DNA from: Bacteroidales bacterium UBA932
GTDB lineage: Bacteria; Bacteroidota; Bacteroidia; Bacteroidales; UBA932
Reading direction: 5' to 3'
DNA: 9,147 bases
Assembly: GCA_002293585.1 (NCBI GenBank)
Contig: DBDM01000099.1
Coordinates: 26,192 to 35,338, forward strand
Part shown: positions 1 through 5,947 of the stretch, piece by piece
How the letters are laid out: each line of letters begins with the position of its first letter
Numbering within the stretch: position 1 is the stretch's first letter
Program-made: the position numbers and the translations under genes
Notes under the pieces: model-generated
Seen by the model: only the letters and a program-made list of their open reading frames with translations
Database searches by the model: none
What the model was told of the DNA's origin: nothing

Positions 1-29
1 CCTTAAAGTCTCAAGATTTCAAGGTCTTA

Positions 30-752
30 TTAAGGAAGAAAGGTCTTTTTTATTACATCGATTTCAGGTTTAAGCGAAGCGTCCAATTCCAGCGCCTTCG
101 TCATATCGGCGCCGGCCTGTTTCCATTCGCCCAAAATATAATAAGCGAACCCGCGGTCTTTATAGTAAAGGGCTTTTGATTCCAATAATTCTATCGCTTT
201 GGAAAAATCGGGCACCGCATTGCGGACATCACGACGGGCAATTTTTGCCAACCCGCGGTAATAATAGGCATCCGTAAGATAGTAATCAATAAGTATGGCT
301 TCGGAAAAATCAGTTACCGCAACGTCGTAATTTTTCAGCTTATAATGCGCCATTCCGCGGTCCATATACGCTTTAGCATGTGTAGAATCTATGGCTAATA
401 TCTTCGTGTAATCCGCAATCGCCTCGTTATATTCATTGCGCGTCATGTACAATCCGGCGCGCAAATAATAGGCTTCGGGGTCATAAGGCGACAAGCTGAT
501 CACCTGCGTGTAGTCGGCAATGGCATTGGTATAATCGCCCAATTTTGCATAAGCCATTCCTCTGCCCAGATAGGCTTTCCACAGGCGGGCATCCTGCTCG
601 ATAGCAACAGTATAAGCCTGTATTGCTTCGGAATACTTATCCTGAAACAGTCGTAAATCACCTGTTTTCAAGTCTTCTTCGGCTTGTTGCGACCAAACCG
701 GCAACGGAAACGAAATAAATATCTGTATAACAATTATATATAGAACCCTCAT
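30..752 (-). CDS. Exported tetratricopeptide-repeat (TPR) protein
   Basis: About 240 residues from the ATG at 752. The N-terminus (MRVLYIIVIQIFISFPLPVWS, residues 1-21) is a strongly hydrophobic signal peptide with a plausible cleavage after VWS, so the protein is probably exported to the periplasm or envelope. Nearly all the rest is six TPR units of about 34 residues: roughly 24-57, 58-91, 92-125, 126-159, 160-193 and 195-228. They carry the usual A-x-Y-x-x-R-G ... Y-x-x-A-I-x-D-Y-x-x-A-I pattern (for example AYLGRGMAYAKLGDYTNAI). TPR arrays are protein-protein scaffolds, so no enzymatic role is expected and the partner is unknown. The frame stays open upstream to a GTG at 842, but that region holds the divergent rpsP promoter and would bury the signal peptide, so the ATG at 752 was chosen. 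Stop is TAA at 30-32. It is divergent from rpsP. Confidence 0.85.
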   Translation of the reverse strand: MRVLYIIVIQIFISFPLPVWSQQAEEDLKTGDLRLFQDKYSEAIQAYTVAIEQDARLWKAYLGRGMAYAKLGDYTNAIADYTQVISLSPYDPEAYYLRAGLYMTRNEYNEAIADYTKILAIDSTHAKAYMDRGMAHYKLKNYDVAVTDFSEAILIDYYLTDAYYYRGLAKIARRDVRNAVPDFSKAIELLESKALYYKDRGFAYYILGEWKQAGADMTKALELDASLKPEIDVIKKTFLP

Positions 753-778
753 GCTTACAACTAAGACAAAAATTATTG

Positions 779-786
779 CAAATATA
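779..786 (-). promoter_or_regulatory. Candidate -7 element for the TPR gene
   Basis: On the minus strand this reads TATATTTG, an exact match to the Bacteroidota -7 pattern TAnnTTTG. It would place transcription start near 772, about 20 bases before the ATG at 752. No good TTTG/TTG -33 element is found at the expected distance (around 806-810), so the promoter is only half supported. That missing position coincides with the -33 of the opposite rpsP promoter. Confidence 0.4.
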
Positions 787-806
787 ATAAAAAAAGATGA
801 AAAATT

Positions 807-837
807 ATTGTCCTTTCGAAAAAAAGCCTTACCTTTG
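807..837 (+). promoter_or_regulatory. Promoter of the rpsP operon (Bacteroidota type)
   Basis: ATTG at 807-810 serves as the -33 element and TACCTTTG at 830-837 is an exact match to the TAnnTTTG -7 element, separated by 19 bases. Transcription would start near 841-845 and give a leader of about 55-60 bases before the rpsP ATG at 901. The leader contains a small dyad (TTCTCGAGAA at 846-855, flanked by CCTT and AAGG) and is otherwise A/T rich with no clear Shine-Dalgarno sequence. Confidence 0.75.
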
Positions 838-900
838 CACACCTTTTCTCGAGAAGATAAGGAAGTTATGTAAAAAATATTAACTTATAACAAACATAAA

Positions 901-1512
901 ATGTCAGTAAAGATTCGTTTAGCCCGCCACGGTAAAAAAGATTACGCTTATTTTCACATTGTTGTAGCCGACAGTCGCGCACCTCGCGATGGTAAGTTCA
1001 TTGAACGCATCGGCACCTACAACCCCAATACCAATCCCGCTACCATTGAGGTAGACGGTGAAAAGGCTTTGAGCTGGCTGGTCAAAGGCGCTCAGCCCAC
1101 CGATACCTGCCGCCGCATTTTGTCGTACAAAGGCGTGTTGCTGAAAAAGCATCTTATGGAAGGTGTGAAGAAAGGCGCGTTGACGGAAGAAACCGCCAAT
1201 GCAAAATGGACGGCCTGGATGGAAGAAAAAGAAAATAAGGTACAAGCCAAACGTAGCGAACTGGCACAGACTAAGCGCAACGACGTGAAAACCCGTCTCG
1301 AAGCCGAAGCGAAAACCAAAGAAGCCAAAGCCGCCGTTGTAGCCCAGAAAAAGAGCGAACAGGCCATGAAAGAAGCTGAAGCTAAAGCAGCCGCTGAGGC
1401 AGAAAACGCTCCCGCCGAAACGCCTGCACCCGAAGCACCTGCCGTTGAAACACCCGCTACTGAGGCTCCTGCAACTGAAACACCTGCACCCGAAGCTCCC
1501 GCAGCAGAATAA
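901..1512 (+). CDS. rpsP: 30S ribosomal protein S16 with long C-terminal extension
   Basis: 203 residues. Residues 1 to about 80 are the S16 fold, a small protein that binds 16S rRNA early in 30S assembly. The start [13 protein letters not shown] and the segment [25 protein letters not shown] (20 or more residues from 18) are the classic S16 signature, and [16 protein letters not shown] follows. Typical bacterial S16 is about 80-90 residues. The extra 115 or so residues are a charged, probably helical Lys/Glu/Ala segment (about 105-165) followed by an Ala/Pro/Glu/Thr tail with three 10-residue repeats. Extended S16 proteins are known in Bacteroidota, so the tail is not by itself evidence of an error. 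It has its own strong promoter and lies 8 bases before rimM, a pairing that is common in bacteria. The start follows an A-rich leader. Confidence 0.97.
   Translation: MSVKIRLARHGKKDYAYFHIVVADSRAPRDGKFIERIGTYNPNTNPATIEVDGEKALSWLVKGAQPTDTCRRILSYKGVLLKKHLMEGVKKGALTEETANAKWTAWMEEKENKVQAKRSELAQTKRNDVKTRLEAEAKTKEAKAAVVAQKKSEQAMKEAEAKAAAEAENAPAETPAPEAPAVETPATEAPATETPAPEAPAAE
1411..1500 (+). repeat. Three 30-bp tandem repeats encoding the S16 tail
   Basis: Residues 171-200 of S16 are three units of ten residues with the pattern xxETPAx[23 protein letters not shown] and [10 protein letters not shown]. At the DNA level units 1 and 3 are the closest, sharing CCTGCACCCGAAGC, while unit 2 has diverged. 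The copy number could change by slippage without shifting the frame. Confidence 0.8.
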
Positions 1513-1520
1513 TTACGATC

Positions 1521-2087
1521 ATGGGCAAGGACAAGACATACCACTTGTTGCCCTTTGCGAATGTACACAAAACATTTGGGAGTAATGGCGAATTAATTAT
1601 CAAATTATTCGACAGCGCACCCGAAGAAATAAATTTGAAGGAACCGGTATTCATCACGATTGATGGTTGTCCGGTTCCTTTCTTTTTTAAACAATTCGAT
1701 CCCCGCGGCAACAGCCGCGCATTGGTCATTTTCGACGATATGGAAACCCAGGCGCTGGCCGAAGAATTGGTGGGGCAAGTCATCAAATTGAAAATGGAGA
1801 ATGGAGAATTGAAAATGAAAATGCATAATAAAGACAACGTATCCCCAATTTTCAATTTTCAATTTTCAATTTTCAACTATGAAGTCGTTGATGAAGCCGC
1901 CGGTGCTATCGGCACTGTCCGTGATTTCATGGACATCCCCGGCAACCCTTGCCTGCTGGTGGTGAACGGCGACAATGAAGTGATTATCCCCTGTCGCGAA
2001 GAATTAATCGTAAAGACAGACCACAAAAAGAAAACCATTACCATGCAACTGCCGGAGGGATTGGTTAACTTAAACCGGCAAGCATGA
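1521..2087 (+). CDS. rimM: Ribosome maturation factor RimM with in-frame palindromic insert
   Basis: 188 residues. RimM binds S19 in the 30S head and helps late 16S processing and assembly. Residues 8-88 are the N-terminal beta-barrel domain, with VHKTFGSNGEL matching the usual G-x-x-x-G-x-x-G-E-x region. Residues 120-187 are the PRC-barrel domain (YEVVDEAAGAIGTVRD, then IIPCREELIVKTDHKKKTI and LPEGLVNLN). Between them, residues about 90-119 are encoded by a heptad-repeat palindrome (1788-1876). This stretch replaces the linker and the aromatic/Leu-Gly block that normally precedes YEVVDE in this family. The frame is intact and both domains look sound, so the protein is probably made and functional, though this is inference. 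Start ATG at 1521 lies 8 bases after the rpsP stop, consistent with co-transcription and translational coupling. Stop is TGA at 2085-2087. Confidence 0.92.
   Translation: MGKDKTYHLLPFANVHKTFGSNGELIIKLFDSAPEEINLKEPVFITIDGCPVPFFFKQFDPRGNSRALVIFDDMETQALAEELVGQVIKLKMENGELKMKMHNKDNVSPIFNFQFSIFNYEVVDEAAGAIGTVRDFMDIPGNPCLLVVNGDNEVIIPCREELIVKTDHKKKTITMQLPEGLVNLNRQA
1788..1876. repeat. Heptad-built imperfect palindrome inside rimM
   Basis: The left arm 1788-1815 is four heptads: TTGAAAA, TGGAGAA, TGGAGAA, TTGAAAA. The right arm holds four perfect AATTTTC copies (1847-1874). Bases 1788-1815 are complementary to 1849-1876 at 24 of 28 positions, or 26 of 28 in RNA if G-U pairs count, with a loop of about 33 bases (1816-1848). 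The element is therefore both a tandem repeat and a long inverted repeat, and its transcript could fold into a strong hairpin. Its composition differs sharply from the GC-richer coding sequence on both sides. It encodes rimM residues 90-119, and the 7-base period cycles through three codon phases, giving the I-F-N-F-Q-F-S pattern. It resembles small dispersed palindromic elements rather than family sequence. Confidence 0.85.
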
Positions 2088-2120
2088 CGCCCGATATATT
2101 AACCTTCAATTCTTAACCTA

Positions 2121-3575
2121 ATGACACCGTCATTACTCGCCTTTATTTTCATTGCTTATACCTTGCTGATTTTCGGCGTGACCTGGATTACGTCGCGCCA
2201 TGCCAACAATGATACTTACTTCACCGGCAACCGCCGTTCACCCTGGTTCGTAGTGGCCTACGGCATGATTGGCGCTTCGTTGTCGGGCGTAACGTTCATG
2301 AGCGTGCCGGGCAATGTGCAGAACCAGGCGTTTTATTACCTGCCCATGGTGCTGGGTTTTTTAGCCGGCTACATTGTCATTGCTACGGTGCTCATGCCGC
2401 TCTATTACAAAATGCAACTCACGTCGATTTATACTTATCTCGAAAAACGTTTCGGCTTTTTCACTTATAAATCCGGCGCTGCGTTTTTTATCCTGTCCCG
2501 CACGCTGGGCGCCACGTTGAGAATGTTTTTAGTGGTGAGCGTGCTGCACACCTTTATCCTGCAGCAATTGGGCATTCCGTTCTGGGTGGCAGGGTTGATC
2601 TTTGTTGTATTAATTATTCTCTACACCTTCGAAGGCGGCATTAAAACTATTGTGTGGACAGATATGCTGCAAACCACGTTCATGCTGCTGGCTGTGGTTT
2701 ATTGCGTGTTTGCCGTGTGCCATGAGATGGGATGGAATTTTAACGAAATGTTCAGCTTAGTGAAAGAAAGCGGCTACACGCGCTGGATCGACACCGACTG
2801 GCAATCGAAAACCAATTTCATCAAACAATTTCTGGGCGGGGTGTTTGTGTGTGTGGCCATGACCGGCCTTGACCAGGAGATGATGCAGAAAAATTTAAGT
2901 TGCCGCAACCTGAAAGACGCACAAAAAAACATGTTCACTTTCAGCGGCATATTGGTAGTGGTCAATTTTCTTTTCCTGTTGCTGGGCGCTATTTTAGCCA
3001 TGTATGTGCAACAGAAAGGTCTGCACTTTACTGACACCGATCTGATTTTTCCTACCGTTGCCATCAATCACCTGGGCACTGTCGCCGGACTTATATTCAT
3101 CATCGGATTGATCTCTGCCGCTTATCCCAGTGCCGACGGAGCGCTCACCTCGCTAACCACTTCGTTTTGCATTGACATTGCCGGCATGGAAAAGCGCAAA
3201 GACTGGAATGAAAAGCAAAAAAAACGGGTGCGCTATATCATACACCTAAGTTTTGCAACGCTATTCCTGCTGTTAATTATTTTCTACAACAGCGTAAAAA
3301 ATGATGCGATCATCAATTTGGTATACACGGTGGCTTCTTACACTTACGGCCCTCTACTCGGTTTCTTTTTCTTCGGACTGCTCACCAAATACCGTGTGCG
3401 TGATAAGATGATGCCGGCGGTAGCCGTACTGTCGCCGCTGCTGTGCTATGCACTCGACCGGCTTTGCATTTATTATTTTGACTTCGGGTTCGGCTTTGCG
3501 CTATTGCTCGTAAACGGTCTGTTGACCTTTGTGGGAATGTGGTTATGCAGGGAAAAAACTAACGATGCAAAATAG
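2121..3575 (+). CDS. Sodium:solute symporter (SSS family) membrane transporter
   Basis: 484 residues, about 13 hydrophobic membrane-spanning segments, the normal size and layout of the SSS family (PutP/vSGLT-like, LeuT fold), which couples solute uptake to sodium entry at the inner membrane. Family features visible: GASLSGVTFMSVPG at 51-64 in the first core helix, EGGIKTIVWTDMLQ at 171-184, DQEMMQKNLSCRN at 251-263, and AAYPSADGALTSLTTS at 333-348, the helix that normally supplies Ser/Thr to the second sodium site. The substrate (sugar, amino acid, sialic acid or other) cannot be read from sequence, so no gene symbol is given. The ATG at 2121 is 33 bases after rimM. No TAnnTTTG element lies in the gap, so it probably reads through from the rpsP promoter. 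Its last 17 bases overlap the convergent lpxK. Confidence 0.9.
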   Translation: MTPSLLAFIFIAYTLLIFGVTWITSRHANNDTYFTGNRRSPWFVVAYGMIGASLSGVTFMSVPGNVQNQAFYYLPMVLGFLAGYIVIATVLMPLYYKMQLTSIYTYLEKRFGFFTYKSGAAFFILSRTLGATLRMFLVVSVLHTFILQQLGIPFWVAGLIFVVLIILYTFEGGIKTIVWTDMLQTTFMLLAVVYCVFAVCHEMGWNFNEMFSLVKESGYTRWIDTDWQSKTNFIKQFLGGVFVCVAMTGLDQEMMQKNLSCRNLKDAQKNMFTFSGILVVVNFLFLLLGAILAMYVQQKGLHFTDTDLIFPTVAINHLGTVAGLIFIIGLISAAYPSADGALTSLTTSFCIDIAGMEKRKDWNEKQKKRVRYIIHLSFATLFLLLIIFYNSVKNDAIINLVYTVASYTYGPLLGFFFFGLLTKYRVRDKMMPAVAVLSPLLCYALDRLCIYYFDFGFGFALLLVNGLLTFVGMWLCREKTNDAK

Positions 3576-4632
3576 TATTGCGTTTATTCTTTTGCACGTA
3601 GTCGGTAATGAATTTGCTAAATTTTTCGCCCTCGGACGCCGATAAAAACGCCACTTTGATAGGGACATAGAATAATTGTTTTTTCAATTGTTCGCTGCAT
3701 TCATTGATCATCTGCAACCGCTGTGCATCTTTCTCCGTAGTAAATATGGGAACACCCGGATGTGCCGCAGCCAGGGCATTTATATGTTTAATATCTTTCC
3801 GTGTAAAAACATGGTGATCCGGAAAATCAAGATGTTTGATCACTTTGGCAAAGGTAGTCAGGTGCTCGATAAAAGGCACCGGATTGGCAATTCCCGTGAT
3901 GGCTATCACTTCATGTACCGTATGGGGTAAGACCGCCGTTTTAGAAAACACAGGACGCGGAAACCCATAATTAATCCCTGTAAAATATAAGTGCTGGTAA
4001 GGGTACAAATTCATTTTTTTTGTCATCAGCCGCTGTTCGATGGGCTGCATTTTCGACGGGCACTTGGTAACTACCACCACGTCGGCGCGGTGTTTTTGGC
4101 TCAGGCTATCACGCAACCGCCCGTAAGGCAAGTAATGGTCTTCGGTAACCGGCCGCGTATAATCAACCATCAATAACGACAATGATGGGCGCACTCTTCT
4201 ATGCTGATAAGCATCGTCGAGAATTACTACGCCAAGATTTTCCACCTCCCGTTGCAATCGCCGTATACCGGCCACACGGTCGGCATCCACGGCAAAAGTA
4301 ACTTCCGGAAATTTACGTTTCATCTGTAAGGGTTCATCTCCGGCCATCGCCACCGTGTCTGTTATTTCGACATAATGAAAACCCTTTGTTTTCCGCTTAT
4401 AGCCACGTGACAATACAGCCGTTGCCACCCTGTCTTTTAGCAGGGATACCAATAATTCGGTATGGGGCGTTTTTCCGGTCCCGCCTACAGTGATATTGCC
4501 CACGGTAATGACCGGCAATGTAAATTCAAAGGATTTGAAAATTTTCCAATCATAGAATTTATTACGCAACGCTACTACTGTTGCGTAGATCAAACTCAAA
4601 GGATAGAGGAAAATAATGGCTAATAACCGCAT
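3559..4632 (-). CDS. lpxK: Tetraacyldisaccharide 4'-kinase (lipid A biosynthesis)
   Basis: 357 residues from the ATG at 4632, the usual family length. LpxK sits on the inner membrane and phosphorylates the 4' position of the tetraacyldisaccharide-1-phosphate precursor of lipid A using ATP. Residues about 1-22 form the hydrophobic N-terminal anchor. The Walker A loop is VGGTGKT (49-55). LDDAYQHR (138-145) holds the catalytic acidic pair, and GDEPLQM (98-104), AITGIANP (244-251) and TTEKDAQRL (298-306) are further family motifs. The frame is open upstream to 4863 but that would run through upp. An alternative ATG at 4665 lies upstream of the predicted -7 element, so 4632 is preferred. Stop TAG at 3559-3561 lies inside the end of the convergent symporter gene. 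It is divergent from upp. Confidence 0.95.
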   Translation of the reverse strand: MRLLAIIFLYPLSLIYATVVALRNKFYDWKIFKSFEFTLPVITVGNITVGGTGKTPHTELLVSLLKDRVATAVLSRGYKRKTKGFHYVEITDTVAMAGDEPLQMKRKFPEVTFAVDADRVAGIRRLQREVENLGVVILDDAYQHRRVRPSLSLLMVDYTRPVTEDHYLPYGRLRDSLSQKHRADVVVVTKCPSKMQPIEQRLMTKKMNLYPYQHLYFTGINYGFPRPVFSKTAVLPHTVHEVIAITGIANPVPFIEHLTTFAKVIKHLDFPDHHVFTRKDIKHINALAAAHPGVPIFTTEKDAQRLQMINECSEQLKKQLFYVPIKVAFLSASEGEKFSKFITDYVQKNKRNTILHR

Positions 4633-4652
4633 AACAAACCTGATATCAGTGA

Positions 4653-4684
4653 CAAATTTAATCATTTTTGAAGAAAAAGACAAA
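4653..4684 (-). promoter_or_regulatory. lpxK promoter (Bacteroidota type)
   Basis: Read on the minus strand: TTTG (4684-4681), a 20-base spacer, then TAAATTTG (4660-4653), an exact TAnnTTTG. Transcription would start near 4646, about 14 bases before the ATG at 4632. This supports that start over the one at 4665. The promoter interleaves with the upp promoter on the other strand. Confidence 0.7.
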
Positions 4685-4699
4685 AAAGCCGTATATTTG
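4667..4699 (+). promoter_or_regulatory. upp promoter (Bacteroidota type)
   Basis: TTTG at 4667-4670, a 21-base spacer and TATATTTG at 4692-4699, an exact TAnnTTTG. Transcription would start near 4703-4706, leaving a very short leader before the ATG at 4712 or 4718. No attenuator or PyrR-like hairpin is seen in so short a leader. Confidence 0.7.
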
Positions 4700-4711
4700 T
4701 CAAAATATCGG

Positions 4712-5374
4712 ATGATTATGCAACAACATGTCCTCACCCAAAAGCCTTCTTTGTTCAACCGGTTTATTGCCGAACTACGCGATATAGACGTCCAGAAAGA
4801 CAGCCTGCGCTTTCGCCGTAATATGGAACGCGTAGGTGAAATAATGGCGCATGAAATCAGCAAAACAATTAAATATCAGACGGTTGATATAAAAACTCCC
4901 TTAGGTATGGCTAAACAGCAATTGCCCGCCGAAACTATCGTATTGGCCACGGTGTTGCGCGCCGGACTTCCTTTGCATCAGGGTTTCCTCAATTATTTCG
5001 ATGATGCCGAAAACGCCTTTATCGGTGCTTACCGCAAATACGGCAAAGACCATGAACAATTTGACATTCAGTCGGACTATGTTTCTTCGCCTAACTTAGA
5101 CCAAAAAACGCTTATTTTGACGGATCCTATGCTGGCCACCGGCGCTTCCATCGTTTTAACTTATAAAATGCTGATGGAACGGGGCACCCCCTCACATACG
5201 CACATCGCATGTCCTATTGCCAGTCGCCGCGGCGTAGACTTTTTGCATGACAACCTTCCGGCGAAGAACGTTACACTTTGGCTGGGTGAAATTGACCCTG
5301 AATTGACCAAGCAGTCTTACATCATGCCGGGACTGGGCGATGCCGGTGACTTGGCGTTTGGGAGCAAAGTATAG
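4712..5374 (+). CDS. upp: Uracil phosphoribosyltransferase (pyrimidine salvage)
   Basis: 220 residues from the ATG at 4712, or 218 from the ATG at 4718; typical enzymes are about 208-220. The cytoplasmic enzyme joins uracil and PRPP to make UMP. The PRPP-binding loop is TDPMLATGAS (137-146), preceded by VLRAGLPL (81-88) for pyrophosphate contacts. The C-terminal PGLGDAGDLAFGSK (206-219) is the uracil-binding signature, close to the usual PGLGDAGDRxFGT. VQKDSLRFRRNMERVGEIMAHE (from 27) is the conserved N-terminal helix region. The frame remains open to 4616, but the promoter lies in that part, so the shorter form is right. A very short leader makes the second ATG (4718) equally possible. The stop lies 12 bases from the stop of the convergent toxin gene. 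Confidence 0.94.
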   Translation: MIMQQHVLTQKPSLFNRFIAELRDIDVQKDSLRFRRNMERVGEIMAHEISKTIKYQTVDIKTPLGMAKQQLPAETIVLATVLRAGLPLHQGFLNYFDDAENAFIGAYRKYGKDHEQFDIQSDYVSSPNLDQKTLILTDPMLATGASIVLTYKMLMERGTPSHTHIACPIASRRGVDFLHDNLPAKNVTLWLGEIDPELTKQSYIMPGLGDAGDLAFGSKV

Positions 5375-5386
5375 ACCGTAAGATGC

Positions 5387-5686
5387 TTAGGTTATTAATT
5401 TTCCGTGTACAATACGGTGCACCACTACCGTTGAATAGTTAATTGTATATACAATGGCAAAGCCTTTACAATTTATCCGATAGACTTCCGACCCATATAT
5501 CGAAAGGCTTTTGTAATACACCGGTGAATAAATGCCGGCATATAGTTCCAACGACCGTATTTTACCGATAATTTCCTTATACAGGTTTACGGCTGTCAGT
5601 GGAGCGCAACAAGTTTCCGATATATATGCTATGATAGACGCAATATCCTTATTAGCTTCTGTGGTGATAAGAACAGTATATGGCAT
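5387..5686 (-). CDS. ParE/RelE-family toxin of a type II toxin-antitoxin module
   Basis: 99 residues. The profile fits the small ParE/RelE toxin fold: an N-terminal strand (YTVLITTEANKDI), two helices with the DIASIIAYIS and AVNLYKEIIGKIRSLE pattern, then strands SEVYRINCKGFAIVYTI and VVVHRIVHGK. The R-I-N/F-x-I-x-Y and V-x-V-x-R-I-x-H pattern is typical of the family. RelE members cut mRNA on the ribosome and ParE members poison gyrase; which applies here cannot be told from sequence. The ATG follows the TAA of the upstream small gene after a single base, so the two are certainly co-transcribed and probably translationally coupled. The antitoxin-first order is the usual one. Stop TAA at 5387-5389 faces upp. 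Confidence 0.85.
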   Translation of the reverse strand: MPYTVLITTEANKDIASIIAYISETCCAPLTAVNLYKEIIGKIRSLELYAGIYSPVYYKSLSIYGSEVYRINCKGFAIVYTINYSTVVVHRIVHGKLIT

Positions 5687-5687
5687 C

Positions 5688-5888
5688 TTACTGTTTTGCT
5701 ATAAGTTCACAGCCATAGTGTTGATTAATTGCTTTCCGCAAATTTTCTGCATACTCATCCACTGTGTAGTATTGACGATGGCCATCCTCACCAAACAATT
5801 CAACATTCAGCTTTGTCTGATAGGCTACCGCAGGCTCTTTGGCAACAAGCGCTGCTGTTTCTTTATTCCGGTATTCGCGTTTTTTCAT
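5688..5888 (-). CDS. Probable antitoxin, family not recognised
   Basis: 66 residues from the ATG at 5888; a TTG two codons earlier is a weaker option. The call rests on position: it lies one base ahead of a ParE/RelE toxin and behind its own promoter. The protein is small and highly charged. It begins with a basic stretch (MKKREYRNKE), has a central segment with possible strand character (KLNVELFGEDGHRQYYTV), and ends with a probable helix (DEYAENLRKAINQHYG). No ribbon-helix-helix, MazE/AbrB, Phd or HTH signature could be made out, so how it binds DNA, if at all, is unclear. The C-terminal helix is the likeliest toxin-binding part, by analogy with other antitoxins. Confidence 0.7.
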   Translation of the reverse strand: MKKREYRNKETAALVAKEPAVAYQTKLNVELFGEDGHRQYYTVDEYAENLRKAINQHYGCELIAKQ

Positions 5889-5910
5889 CTTCAATAAGCG
5901 TAATGCAGTA

Positions 5911-5942
5911 CAAAGGTACGTATTTTTTCGGGATGTTGCAAA
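5911..5942 (-). promoter_or_regulatory. Promoter of the toxin-antitoxin module
   Basis: On the minus strand: TTTG (5942-5939), a 20-base spacer, then TACCTTTG (5918-5911), identical to the -7 of the rpsP promoter. Start would be near 5904, about 16 bases before the ATG at 5888. The promoter begins 5 bases past the rpoN stop. A short dyad, GTAC-AAAG-GTAC (5908-5919), covers the -7 element and could be an operator for autoregulation, though four-base arms are weak evidence. Confidence 0.7.
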
Positions 5943-5947
5943 GGTGC

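Noticed and set aside
1..60. Possible terminator after the TPR gene (CCTTAA at 1-6 against TTAAGG at 31-36)
   Set aside because: The arms are short and A/T rich, the loop is long, one arm overlaps the stop codon, and no U-run follows on the minus strand.
767..774. Second -7-like site for the TPR gene (minus strand AATTTTTG)
   Set aside because: One mismatch to TAnnTTTG and too close to the ATG; the site at 779-786 is a perfect match.
753..842. GTG start at 842 for the TPR protein
   Set aside because: It would put 30 extra residues ahead of a good signal peptide and overlap the rpsP promoter.
1092..1568. Long open frame on the minus strand opposite rpsP (158 residues, Ala/Ser/Val rich)
   Set aside because: It is the antisense shadow of the Ala/Pro/Glu repeat tail of S16; its repetitive composition comes from those repeats and it has no family features.
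4633..4863. N-terminal extension of lpxK to 4863
   Set aside because: It would overlap the start of upp and both promoters; the family N-terminus (hydrophobic anchor before the P-loop) begins at 4632.
5375..5386. Terminator between the convergent upp and toxin genes
   Set aside because: The gap is only 12 bases and shows no stem with a T-run.
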